The notes beneath the pieces were generated by a model. It was not told the origin of the DNA and made no database searches. It saw only the letters and a list, made by a program, of their open reading frames with translations. Of a DNA stretch of 64,000 nt, positions 11,669-22,500 are shown one piece after another (the stretch's first letter is position 1; each line of letters opens with the position of its first letter). Origin of the DNA: Prorocentrum cordatum. Lineage: Eukaryota > Sar > Dinophyceae > Prorocentrales > Prorocentraceae. The stretch is taken from NCBI GenBank assembly GCA_963575745.1, contig CAUYUJ010016136.1, positions 60,001 through 124,000 of the forward strand, read 5' to 3'. A program made the translations under genes and the position numbers.

Positions 11669-12324
11669 CAGAGCTCCGGGTCGTCGCAGCCCCGGACCGC
11701 GACATATTGGTTGGCCAGAACAAACTTCAATACAATCCGGCGCTGCTCGCGCTCATCACCACGAAAGAATCGCGATGGCTCCGTGACCAACGCATCATGG
11801 CTGCCGCTCGCGAATTATTCCTTCACGTCGATTCTTATCGCGGTCGCATTCGCATGAAGATTGGAAGCGAACTTCATCGCTGGGGGCAGCGGAGATTGAG
11901 GCCACGTGCAATGCGAGCCGCGCAGTGGCACCAAACTTGAGATATATGTCTTCAGGCGCGCCGCCGGCGCTCACCAGCGCGCGAAACAACTGCTGGTCCA
12001 TCTCTTCCTTGCCAACGCTTGCAATCTGGCGACGTACGCCACGGTGCTCAGCACACGCGTCTCGCGCATGCCGCCGCGATGCTTCCACGGGAACATAGCG
12101 CTGCCGGTCTTCGAGACATCATCCTTATCTGTCGGCAGTATACACCAGATGCCTCGCTTGAGCTTCTCAAAAGCCAACTTGAATGTGCGAAGAGGTTGCG
12201 GCAATTCGTCTGGTTGCTGCCGCGGACGCACCGGTCTCGAAGCAATGTGGCGCCATGGATTGGGCGGCTGATTTTTGAAGAGGCGCCGCCAAGCCAAAGC
12301 GCCCCCGGGACCCGGCGAAGCCAT
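11669..12324 (-). CDS. Candidate multi-exon gene, unknown function
   Basis: Exon 1 (12324-11975) starts at ATG and encodes ~116 residues (FKLAFEKLKRGIWCILP in the middle). It ends TG at a GTGAGC donor. Exon 2 (11800-11669) follows an acceptor GAGCGGCAG and completes the split codon in phase. It encodes ~44 residues (RRIVLKFVLANQYVAVRGC) up to a consensus GTAAGT donor. Exon 3 is uncertain: three frames are open after acceptors at 11.57-11.60 kb. A further orphan exon with acceptor and GTGAGT donor lies at 11108-11063 (ARVMHVVYPFFRAWHN). No family recognised. Confidence 0.45.
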
Positions 12325-12399
12325 GTTCTGTCAACGGTGTTGATATCTGCTGAAGGGACGGCTTCTGCACGAAGCCGTAGATATGCTTCCTGTGGCTTC

Positions 12400-13680
12400 A
12401 AAGCAAGAGCTCAACTTCCCACGCCAGTTGACCTTTTTTAGGCACCGCCGTGGTGCGAGTGACGGGATCGCACAGGCACGCGCCAAGGAGCCCTTTTCCA
12501 CGCTGCAGCGGTCGGGCAACATGTTCAACATCCATTCCCTTGATTCGACAAGCTACAGAACGCGTTAAACCAAGCGCTTGTGATGTGAGCAAGTCGGGGG
12601 GCACGAGGGGCTGCAAGGCGACAGACGATGGCGCCTGGACGCCCGGGCGCGAGTCTCGATGGCTACCATCCGCTGCCATTTCTTCCGCGGTGGCGAGCCT
12701 TGCCACGGCCTCTGCCCTTGCTCCGGCCGCGCCTATTGCCCCTCGAAGAGCCCTTGCCCTTGTAGGCGTCGCTCTTGGGCTTCCAGGTGCCTTTGCCCTT
12801 GCCTTTGTCCGTCGTCTTTCCTTTCCAAAACTGTGGCTGTCCTTGCCTTTGCCTCTGTTCTCGCCTGTGCCCTTGCGCTTGCCTTTGCCTTTCGCCTTCA
12901 TCTTGCTCCCGCCCGCAGCGAGGGTGGAATCGTTCTTTGGCAAGTCGTCCAATGCGAGATCCGAAGAAAGCTCGCCTGCTGCAGTGCGGGTGCACCACGG
13001 CGCAGGAACCGGCGCCGAGGCACTGGCACTACTCTTGGAACTTCCCTTCAATGCGTGGATCCGCGAAACGACGACCATAGTCAAGACTTCCTCCGGAGGC
13101 TTCTCAGAAACAGAGTCGGCAATATGTTTCCCACGCGCCTCCTCATTTTGTCTGCTGATCCACGCTCCTTTGCTTCCGAGCAGCCGCCTGGTCGAACACC
13201 TCGCGGCAAAACGCGGCAAGCTTCGGACGCAACGCATCGTGATCGACGCCGACTTCTCCGTCTTCGTCGAGACCAAGACAAGCGAAAGGGGATGATCTGG
13301 AGGCTTCCACGGCGAGGCACTTGGCTGCGAAGCTTTCGCGGGAGGCCTTCTGTTTCAAATCTGCTTGCTGCCTGTCAATGAGCAGGAGGTCGGATTTCTT
13401 CTGATGTGCCAGATGCTGCGTGCACGACTGACTTTGGTTTCACGGATAGACACGCCCCGCAAATCGGCATGCATCTGCAACTCGCTGGGGGTGATCTCGG
13501 AATCCAAGAACATGCTCTCGAAACTGACTGCGAAAGGACGGACGCCGGAAGGGATGAAATCACTGATCAACTTATCCTTCTGCTCCTCCTACTCTGCTTT
13601 TCGGCCAATCAACTCCTGAAGAGAATCACTACGAGCGAGCAGAGCCATGGATGCGCGCTTGATCTGTGGCTGGACTAAGA
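12400..13680 (-). pseudogene. Degenerate Lys/Gly-rich coding region, gag-like by composition
   Basis: Three well-composed minus-strand segments lie in different frames: 13.6-13.45 kb (DKLISDFIPSGVRPFAVSF), 13.4-13.15 kb (DLKQKASRESFAAKCLAVEA) and 13.15-12.4 kb, the last with KGKGKGTWKPK-type basic repeats. An in-frame TAG sits near 13.58 kb, and no plausible intron joins the first two junctions. Dinoflagellate copia-type gag proteins often have such KGKG tracts, but I see no zinc knuckle or reverse transcriptase. A decayed retroelement or gene is the best guess. Confidence 0.35.
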
Positions 13681-13918
13681 CGAAGCCGGGATCGGGGCAA
13701 AGTTTGACGGGGATAAAAATCATGCTCAGTTTTTCCAATCACCGGGGGCGCCGCCGAACGGGCCTGCCACGCCCTGGGCACCATCGGCTTCGCGAGGGAA
13801 GGAATGCGCCCCGGCGCGGACGAGGCCACGGTGCGTATATGGCCACGCGCGCGCCAAGCGACGCGCCGGGCCATAGGGAATTCAGCGCCAAGCGCCTTTC
13901 ACTCCAGAAGACCCGGCG

Positions 13919-14907
13919 TCAACAAAACAAACTTGAGGCCCCAAGGGGGCCCCAAAGAGGCGGACCGCCAAAACAATCGCGCAACCGACGCAACGAAAAA
14001 CACGTGTAAATCTCAAAAAGCGCAGTACTCAGTGACCTCTTCGGCCGCGCAACGCCGCGAGAATGCCCAAGGAGGCAGTGGAAACAGAGCCCGCGCGCGG
14101 CCTGGCGACTTCCCCGCGCCGCCCCAAGGTTCCCGAAGCGCGCCGAAATAACCGTAGAGGAAACCCCGGAAAGTCTCTGGAAGGCCCCCGCATCATGCAA
14201 TATCCGCCACCGAATAATTCCGCGAACGCCTAGCGCGTACGCGCGGGCGTCCACCACGGATGCCCAACTCCGGTTTCGGAGACAATCGCGCGCAACCGCC
14301 CGGGGGCTTCGGCAACCTCGCGATTGGCCCAGGGGCCCGCGGGCCCCAAGGAATCGAGGACCGAGTTCGCAACTCCGGAAGCATCGGGCGCGGCGCCAGC
14401 CAGTCGTTCGTCTCTGGCTGACAGTGGGGCGCCTGGAAATCCGGTACAACCTGAGGAACCGCTTTTCAGAGATTCACAGAACCAGAAAACGGGGCGCGCC
14501 AAATTCTCGCGTCCGAACTTCTCTGAGAATCTCTGAAAATCTCTGAACTAGACACCCCGCGTGAAACATTCCCATAAACCCAAAACCTCGGAGCTGGCCG
14601 AAACTCTCTGAGAGTTTTTCGGCCCGCGAAATTTGGCGCGCCCCGATTTCCCGTTCCGAGATTCTCTGAAATCGGCCTACGGCGGCGTCCAGCAGGTCCT
14701 CACGTGCCGAGGGTAGGGGCCGTGGAAATCGCAGGCCGCGATGGTCCCGACCACGAGGTCCTTCCTCCTGCCCCTCGACGAATCCACGCTCATGGACACG
14801 CTCTTTGCGCTAAGCGTGGACCGCGCCATCCGCCGGCACTTCTGCGCGACGACAGCCAACTGGCCGCCGACGGACAAGGCGATTCTTTTCCGAGCTGCAC
14901 GCGCCAC
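13919..14907 (-). CDS. Candidate gene split by a 217-bp inverted-repeat element
   Basis: An upstream frame at 14907-14685 ends DLVVGTIAACDFHGPYPRHV in almost purely G/C-ending codons and reaches a GT donor at 14682. After the element, acceptor TTCCTCAG is followed by a minus-strand frame open for ~176 codons to 13919 (ALGVRGIIRWRILHDAGAF in the middle). The phases agree (2 + 1). All three frames are open in part of the second exon and the plus strand is open at 14741-14923, so the frame is uncertain. No family recognised. Confidence 0.35.
14459..14675. mobile_element. Inverted-repeat element inside a candidate intron
   Basis: Both ends share ~50 imperfect bases: 'ttttcagagattcacag' onward at the left, 'gagattctctgaaatcgg' at the right. 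An almost perfect 'cggggcgcgccaaatt' core lies inside each arm. The short spacer contains repeated CTCTGA. A GT lies just outside one end and CAG just outside the other on the minus strand. Confidence 0.6.
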
Positions 14908-15312
14908 CGAAAACGCACAGTAGCCCCGGGCTCAGGGAGAAACACTTTCGAAGCATTTTCAAGCCGCCAGCGTCCCGGCTGCCGACCCGCCGCGCGCCGA
15001 CCGCGAGACTAGCTGGGCCAACTACGTCCACGGCGGCGGGCGGGCGCCCAAGAGAGCTGTCGCGACGGTGCGCGCGACGGGGCGCCCGCCCCACTGCAAC
15101 CTCACATGCGGCCTCCATGGCGCCACAGGCGTAATATGTGCGACGCACTCTCGGGCCCCCCATCGACGCATCGGCCAGCGCCCAAGCCCCTGAAACGCAA
15201 ACCTACTGCGCCCCCCGTGCAAGCCGCGCACCCGCTCCCAATGCTCGTGCACACCAGCTTTTCTGCCCGCCCTCAACAGTTTAATTGAGCGCCCATGCGT
15301 TACTTGGGCTCC

Positions 15313-16153
15313 TCAAGCCCTCGAACAGTCCTTGGGGAACTTCTGCGAATGCGCGCGCTGCGCTCCACAATTCGGCGTTCTATTTTTCTTTGGAACTCTC
15401 CCAGAATCTCTGGTTCCGATTGGTCCCGATCTTCCGCTCAACTGATGGACTTCTGGGCCCACGTAGCCCCTGAACATGCGCTCGATGTGCTCGCGGATTT
15501 CAAGGTAATCCACTCGGCCAGAATCAACTGCCATGAGCTCGCCGCCTGCCGATGCCGTCGCGGCCGGTCCTCCTGCCGCAGGGCGGAAGCCGGCCACCTG
15601 GCTGGCAGGAGTCAGCGAGCGAAGAACGGTATAACATATTTGCTTCGCCGTCGGGGACGCCTGCCCCTGGGCGGCTGGAAAGTTTATACCCCTACGGTGC
15701 CACCGCAAGGGTATAAACTTCCCAGCCGCCCAGGGGCAGGCGCCCCCGACAGCGAAAAAGTATCTTATACCGTTCTTCGCCCGTTAAAAGAGCCACGCCT
15801 GGCGACGCGGGTTCGCCACGGGGACTGCGCCGGGGGGGCTGCGCTCCCGACCGCCCGCAGGACCCGCAGGCGGGGCAAGCAGCTGCCGTCGCTGCCCGCC
15901 TCGCTCCGCCGACTGAGCTCCTGAATCAGGGGGACGTAAGACCTGGGTACAAGGGACTCGGAAATCCCCGACGATGTCGTCAAACAAATGACGAGGCCGA
16001 GCCTGCATTTTGACGAGGCCTCCCGCTGCAGACATCCCACGAAACTCCTCCTCGTCAAAATCCGAGGCGCGGTCGTCAAAAAACGATGGCGAACCCGAGT
16101 CCTGGCAAACCCAAGTCTTACGCTCCCCCGACTGAAGGCTCTTCTTCTGTCAT
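15313..16153 (-). CDS. Three-exon gene with two element-derived introns, unknown function
   Basis: Exon 1 (16153-16133) starts ATG and encodes seven residues, MTEEEPS. Exon 2 (15920-15799) encodes ~40 residues with nearly all G/C third positions. Exon 3 (15601-15313) contains VDYLEIREHIERMFRGYV and ends in a stop at 15313. Phases are 0 at the first junction and 2+1 at the second, giving ~143 residues. Intron 1 has GT and AG ends; intron 2 has GC and AG. Composition is charged with no membrane segment or recognisable domain. Later introns in exon 3 cannot be excluded. Confidence 0.55.
15602..15798 (-). other. GC-AG intron holding a long hairpin
   Basis: The core 15619-15780 is a near-perfect inverted repeat of two ~78-base arms (outer 'gcgaagaacggtataa', inner 'ctgcccctgggcggctgg') around a loop of a few bases. 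On the minus strand GCCAG ends the upstream exon, and a second GCCAG is the last five bases of the intron. It looks like a fold-back element that became an intron. Confidence 0.65.
15926..16128. mobile_element. Family A inverted-repeat element, copy 1 (forms intron 1)
   Basis: ~203 bp. Ends read 'cagggggacgtaagacctgg' and 'cccaagtcttacgctcccc', which are complementary. Flanks are CTCCTGAA and CGACTGAA, a probable 8-bp target duplication with two changes. The element plus flanks equals intron 1 (16132-15921). Copy 2 is at 25928-26129, with only scattered differences across its length. Confidence 0.85.
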
Positions 16154-16227
16154 GCCGTCACATGCAACGCGCAAGTAGGAACATCAAAAAGATGACGCGT
16201 TCGCTGCAAGTGCTATACCAGAGTGCT

Positions 16228-16372
16228 GGGCAGTGACTTGAGCGAGCTCGGCGGGGACATCGCACGACCCCCACTGCACCCTTGCTGTGCTGAGCGGGTT
16301 CGAGCCTGAGGGCCACGGAACTAACAATATCACAATGCTGCTCTTGCGCATCATGAGTTTTGTTTGAGCTTT
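16228..16372 (-). mobile_element. SINE-like repeat, copy 2
   Basis: Aligns with 10730-10875 over ~140 bp, including 'cttgctgtgctgagcgg' and 'caatatcacaatgctgct'. The B-box-like site carries two changes. It is followed by a GAGCTTTGTTT tandem at 16365-16450. Confidence 0.5.
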
Positions 16373-16445
16373 GATTGAGTTTTGTTGGAGCTGTGTTTGA
16401 GCTTTGTTTGAGCTTTGAGCTTTGTTTCAGCTTTGTGTAAGCTTT

Positions 16446-16476
16446 GTTTGAGCCCTGTAGAGGGACAGGCCCGACT
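16446..16476. mobile_element. Solitary family T end
   Basis: 'ccctgtagagggacaggccc' followed by 'gacttaa' matches the right terminus of family T. No partner end was found nearby. Confidence 0.5.
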
Positions 16477-16899
16477 TAATGCTTGCCGCATCCTATCCAG
16501 GGGCACGCTGCGGGCGCGCGGCTGTGGGACTCGGTCTGGTCGAAGAATTGGAGGTTTCAGAACAGGCGCCAACACCACAACAAGGGAGTGCGCCCACCGG
16601 GGGAGGATGATACTAGATTTCGGTGTCGGTGGTAATCTGTCGGCCACCTAGAAAGCCCGAATATTGCCACCATCACAGAGACCCGGATGATCTTCCTTCG
16701 GTATAGGTGCTCCGCCGGTATTGGTGTCGGTGCCAACCTCGAGGCCTCCGAAGGAGGGCGAAGACGATGAACCAACGGGACGAAGGCTTTAGGGACAGGT
16801 GCCCGTTCCTTTGGCAGGTGCCTGTCAGCCCTGCACCGGCCTTCTGGATGCTTCATCGGGTCCCGGGAATGGTTTCCTACTCGTTCCCAATGGTCGCAA

Positions 16900-16975
16900 G
16901 TGTTTACGCAGCTCCTGCGCAGCGCTTCCTGAGCACGCGCGCAGCTCCTATGCAGCGCTTCCTACACTGGGTGAA
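16900..16975. repeat. Short tandem duplication
   Basis: Two copies of a ~36-base unit containing 'gcagctcctgcgcagcgctt' and 'gcagctcctatgcagcgctt'. Nothing else recognised between 16480 and 17190. Confidence 0.5.
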
Positions 16976-17235
16976 TCGTTGCTAGTGAATGTTTGTCGGA
17001 TTGTGCGTGGGTTCGTGGCTGGGGCGCGGGCCACTCGCATGTCTGATAGTATTTGAAAAAGACTCGTCATTTGGCTCGTACAATAATTACGCGTGTGAAA
17101 TGATACAATCGTACAATGAATTGTCACATTATTTGAACACGTAATCAACCTCTACTTAATTCGGAAGCAAATCTTCGAATGCTATCCGCTACCCAGTTCT
17201 TCCCCGCGGGTAATGTACGAGTACTATCGCGAACC

Positions 17236-17700
17236 TCAGCGAGTCACATGGATTTCCAGACTGCGCGTCCCGGGCTGGTCTACGTTCACGGTAAACGCAG
17301 CTTGCCTGAAGTTCAGAACCAACAGGGCAGGTCTGGTAAACACGGTGGATGGACAAACAAGTGTCCACGCGCATCGCGCCAGGACAACGATGCGGCAAAG
17401 TGCATCCAACGCATCGATAGTCCCATCCCCCAAAAGCCAAAGTTGAAGGCAGTGCGCGCGAAGTCACGCGCGGAAGGCTAAACGTGGACACTTCAACTTT
17501 GGGCTTTGGGGAGGGGGTTGAGGCACTCGTTGTACAAAATGCTATCCAACACCACGTGATACGGTATTCGCGCCGTTGGGGTGGACACCTCTTGTCCGGT
17601 CACCGTCCAGGGGAGCATGTTTCTAGTGGCCTCGTTGGTGCCCGCATGCATGCGCGCATGCAATTCAACGCGAGTTTCCGCGTGCGTAGGCGCACGTGGA
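17236..17700 (-). CDS. Candidate two-exon gene with a non-canonical intron
   Basis: The upstream exon ends at 17508 with VLDSILYNECLNPLP. Its certain part reaches back to about 17700, although the frame stays open to 18338 through a Pro/Arg low-complexity tract. The downstream exon (17430-17236) encodes GDGTIDALDALCRIVVLARC and onward to a TGA, 64 residues. Between them lie 77 bases without GT-AG but with complementary ends. No family recognised; the start is unknown. Confidence 0.45.
17431..17507 (-). other. 77-bp intron with terminal inverted repeats, no GT-AG
   Basis: The arms 17428-17448 and 17491-17511 are complementary over ~20 bases (on the minus strand CCCAAAGCCCAAAGTTGAAG and CTTCAACTTTGGCTTTTGGG). 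An inner hairpin of GCGCGTGACTTCGCGCGC type lies between them. Removing the segment joins two well-composed frames in phase. Confidence 0.55.
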
Positions 17701-17839
17701 TTCACTGGATACCCGTGGAACCACCGCGGGACAACCCGGGAGGACAACCGCAGAGCCAACCACGGGACCATCGCGGGGCAACCGCGGGGCAACCCGCAGG
17801 GCAGCCCCACCCGCAGGACCACTACGACTGGAGTCTGGG

Positions 17840-18240
17840 CGCGAGCCCGAGCCCGAGCGCGAGCTTGAGACCAAGCCCGAGCCCGAGGAGAGGAGCGAGG
17901 CGGAGGAAGAAGAGGTGGAGGAGGAGGAGGTGGAGGAGCAGGAGGAGCCGGAGGAGGAGGTGGTGGAGGAGCAGGAGGAGCAGGAGGAGGAGGAGGAGCC
18001 AGAGACCGAGCCCGATCCCGAGCGCGCGCGCGTGCGCGCAAGACTCGTGCTCCCAGCGCGCTCCGCCGCCCGCGGCTTCCGCGTCCCCGTTCGTTCTGTT
18101 CCCGCTCCTGACTGCGCCAAATCTGGCCCCGCAGTGCCCCTCGGCTGCCTCCGACCGCGACTTGGTGCCACGCCGCTGCAACAAAAAGAATGCGCGTGCG
18201 CGCGCGCGCGCGTGCGCGTACGCTTCCGATGTTAACATGC
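17840..18240. repeat. GAG-rich and CG-rich low-complexity tract
   Basis: GAGCCCGAGC, GAGGAGGAG and CGCGCGCG runs keep several frames open on both strands (Pro-rich, Glu-rich and Arg-rich readings). Not called as coding on this basis. Confidence 0.7.
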
Positions 18241-18479
18241 GATGCAACAAGCCAGTACCGACAATATCCACCCGACTGTAGGCTCGTGGGCGGGGCCCAG
18301 GCTGCGCACCTTGTGTTCCCTCCTGGAAGGCCAACCACACTAGTGCGAGGGTTCCACCTCCAAAGCCAAGACGTCGCGATATGACCAGGGAGCTAGGTAA
18401 ACAAATGGTGAATAATGACGGAGCTCGGGACGCCTCACTGGGGAGGTATTCACCATTGACTTGGGAGGCAGAGACTCGC

Positions 18480-18600
18480 CATCGCTCGGACGTCCATTCC
18501 TCGTGTATTTTTGTATTTCGTGCGTGATTTTTTTCGCCAAATGATCAAGGATGGTCCTCGATGGCCGTCACCGAGAAAAAATGCACACGTCCGAGCGATG
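18480..18600. mobile_element. Family B element, copy 2
   Basis: 121 bp with the 14-bp ends CATCGCTCGGACGT / ACGTCCGAGCGATG and the same interior blocks as copies 1 and 3. Confidence 0.85.
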
Positions 18601-18859
18601 CCAAGGAGAGGTCGGATGACGGCAACTACACACATGCACCCTACACCGATCCTGGCTGAGCCCAGCCTGGGCCCAGGGTAGACCTGGCCAAAAGCGGTGC
18701 ACTAATGTATAACCGGCGTCCTCCGAAGAGATGCACAGCTCCCCGGAAGCTTCCCAATCGAACCTCGCACAAGGGGGTCCAACTTCTCCCGTGCACATGA
18801 ACTGGTGGCCATAGTGAGGGTCCTCGGAGCCGCTCGGCCTCTAGTGATGGTAGATTGCG

Positions 18860-19400
18860 GTGGGCATGGCGTCTGGCGCCTCCGCTCTGTACTATGGGAT
18901 GGGATGGTATGACATGCTCTGCTGCGCGGTGTTATACTCTGCGATGCAATGGTATGCGGTGGTCTGCTATATGACGCGATTGTACACCACGCGTCACTCT
19001 GATATGCAATGATATGCCTCGCGACGCCACGCTACGCTGTGCAGTCCAATACCATGCTATGCTGCGCTATGATGCCAGGATGTGCCATGTCGCACATGTA
19101 AGGTCATACTAACGCAATGATTGGCAATGCTACGCAATGATACATAATACTGCGCAATGACAAGCGGAGCTACGCACACAACGCTGCCGCTACCTCGTAC
19201 TATGGTATGAGGTATGACATGATTTGCTACGCGATGATACGCGGGTCAACAATGTGCCATACTTCTCAATTCTACACGCTACTGCAATGCCATCGTATGG
19301 TAGCCAGCGCAAAACACCACACGGCTATGCTAGTATAGTATGTGATGTGCACTGCATGTCATTGCGTTGCGTTTCCTCGCGTTGCCGATGTGAAACGTCG
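18860..19400. repeat. Degenerate ATG/TGC-rich repeat tract
   Basis: Loose repeats such as 'gggatgggatggtatga', 'gctatgctgcgctatgatg' and 'acgcaatgatac'. No gene seen. It lies downstream of the atlastin-like gene stop. Confidence 0.5.
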
Positions 19401-19550
19401 CCAACAGATAACATGTCCCAAATCGGGGTGCGCAAGGTTCAAGATGATTCCCTTTTCAGAATGGCCCACCTTCTTTCGCTCATCACGACCCCTTGTCTGA
19501 CGAACGGTGCCACCATCATCGAAGGCACGATGCAAATGCTCGACAGGAGT

Positions 19551-22500
19551 TCAATTGGACTTCTTCTCTTGGCATGGCCGTGCCCCCAAGGAGGCGAGGG
19601 CAATTCTTGCAAGGGCTGGCACATCTGTAAGCTTGAAACACTTCGCTGCATCTCCGTACACAATAAGCAATCTAACCATTTCCTTGCACATCTCCGCGAT
19701 TGCGCTAGCTACTGAAAGCTTCCCGCTGTCGCTGCCCAGGCGGTACACCTGCAGGACAATGTAGACAAGAATGCTGCAGTAGCCTAGGCACATCAGCTTG
19801 CTTAGATCGACGCACGTCTGCAGCCACCAATCGCAAACAATGTCGCTAGCACGGTCGACCATAAAGAAACATACGCCGAGCAACGCAACACCTGCAAAAG
19901 CGACAAGCCCCTGTCCGAGTAATCGTTCATTCTCAGCGCGGAGGGTCGTTTGCAAATCTTCCAAGCTATCCTCAATGCTCTTCCAAATGTCCCGTCTCAC
20001 GACGTCACCTCCAAAGATGAGCATCTGATCGAAATCGGCCTTCACCGTTTCCTTCGCTGCGCTGTTCACAGCGTCGAAGGCACCGTCGTTCAAGCCATGC
20101 TTGCTCTTCGATAACTCACCCCTGACAAATGTCGTATATGCCGTCATTGCGTGGTCCTTGGCGATTAGCTCTGTACTGCAGGCCATCGCCTGAATGAACG
20201 ACATGGCCTGTGGCGCCATGTCCTGGAACGCGGCGACAAATTTCTGCAGGATGAGCGGGAAAGTCAGCGTGCTCAACTCCTGGCCCAAGATCACCTTGGC
20301 ATCCGGAGCGCTGGAGAACACCTGCCTGACGTACGCATCGGCGAAACAAAGGAAATCCTGGTCGATTGCAGCGATGTCCGCCAACGCGCTTGCAGCGGAA
20401 AGTGTGACTCGAGTCGCTTGCTTAACTCATTGGAGGCGGGGGGGTGAGATCGCAGTGAAACGGAGAGCCCCCCACCAGGCAATCGGTTTCGGTTTCATGT
20501 CGTGCGTGCGGGCGAGGCGAAAGCTGCGTGGGCGGGCGAAAGGAATGATCCCGTCCTGGCTAGGGCGATACTGGGCTCACTGTGTCTCCTCCCCCCAAGT
20601 GGCCAGCGGTGGCCGAAGGGTGTGCCCCGCCGGTGACCCGTGGTGCTCAGAGGTGTCCCGCGGCGCGGTGTCCCAGGGTGTCCCGTGGTGTCCCGTGGGG
20701 GTCGATGGGGACATCGATAGTGGGAACGATTGTGATTTCGATTGAATAATTAGCGGACTGCACGGAGTCCGTCGCGCAGTGCGCAAACGGTACCGCAAAG
20801 ACAGGAAGGGCCACTTCGGGCCCCCCCAAAAAGCACTCGGCAACGCCGACCCCAATACGCCTACCCAGACGGGCTCACGGCGGGGACGGCGCACAAACGC
20901 GAAGGACATGTCACGCGAAGCGTTGGCTTCACACAACACGTCGGACAAACAAAGACAAAATGAAAGGAACCGCCCGAGCGAGAGCGCTGTATATGGTAAT
21001 ATGAAGGTGTTGCCTAAGGCGACACAGGTGAGAGCCAAATGTGCGTGAAGTAGCTTGTACGCATTGATCGATAGTGAGATCGATTGTGGGGTCGATCGTG
21101 AGATCGATTATCAGATCGACTATGAGGTTGATTGTAAGATATATATATATATATGTCTATAGCATGAAACCGACAAATGGAGGGAGATCGATAGTGAGAT
21201 CGATAGGTTCATGGCGAGTGAAATCGATCGTGTAGTCGATCGGTAAACTGAATGCGAGATCGATAGTGACTGAGATCGGTATACATGTATGATTACATAC
21301 ATACTTATATGTATACATATATATAATATCAATGCGAGATAGTTTGTGAGATCGATCGTGGGAACGAACATGACATCGACTGTGAGGTCGATAGATGGAG
21401 GGAGATCGAGAACTGGATCGACGGTGGTGTTCCGTGGTGTTCCGTGGTGTCTCGTTGCCTGGTATGTCCTTACTATGTTGTCCTACACGGAAGAGCGCCC
21501 GGGCAAATGGATGCCACCTGGTTCTGCTGGTTGCCCAGATGCTTTTTGATGTCCGGTCGGAACTCATGGGAGCCTCACATACCATCTTGTCGGCTCTTGC
21601 GAATCGACGCTAGTCGACGCTAAGTCGACGCTAATCGACGCTAACTCGACGCTACCCGACGCTAAATCGACGCTAAGAAGACGATGTATCGGCGCTATCT
21701 CATCGACTCCCAGACGCTAATCGACGCTGAAGGCATAATTGCGAGGGTACGCAAGGCTCTCATGATTTGCCACCCAATTGATGCGTGTCCCGAAAGATAG
21801 ATCCATAGCCAAACGGATTCCTCCCCCCCACACACACACAACAACCTCATCACCCGAAGGGTGATTGTGTAGCTGTGCTCTTAAGGGGCCCTGGAAACGA
21901 CAGGGCCGTTTTTTTACCGGTTCCGTTTTGCCGTTTTTTTACCGGTTCTGACGCCGTTTTCTTACCGGTTCCGTCGCCGCTGTTTTACCGGTTCCGGCTC
22001 CGGTTCCAATCCTGGAGCCGTTTTTTGGCCGTTTCTGGTCGCCGTTTTTGTTGCCGTTTCCATGTTCAAGGGACATTTTTTCGGCAACGGTGAAAAAACG
22101 GCCCTGCCGTTTCCGGGGCCCACAAAGGCTGTGCTTGAGGCTGAATCCTTGTGTTTGAAGGCGCACTCCGACGCGCAGTCATGGTGCTGCTGCGGGGACT
22201 GCCCCAGGGAACGCAGGGGCTTCCCTGGCCACGGCGAGCCCCAGCCACGCACGGGCTCCTCGACCTAGATCCCAGGAGCTGGTCGGAACCTACCAGTCGA
22301 GACGGATAGGCAGGTCGGCCCTGCCAATCGCGTGTCCTCTCGCGTGTCCTCTAATCGGCCCCGACTGTGTGACGAGGCCCTCCTGAGCCCAAAGTGGCTT
22401 TGATTTCAGCGTCTTGACTGGATGCCTATAACATAATGAACAACGTTTGGACCGTCGAGTGCGCCTCGTGGCGCCTGGGCCGCCGTGGTATCCAAGGACT

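Noticed and set aside
14741-14923. Plus-strand frame MVPTTRSFLLPLDESTLMDT...
   Set aside because: Well composed, but stops at TAG 14923 and overlaps a minus frame with stronger codon bias and matching splice sites. Kept only as an alternative to that gene.
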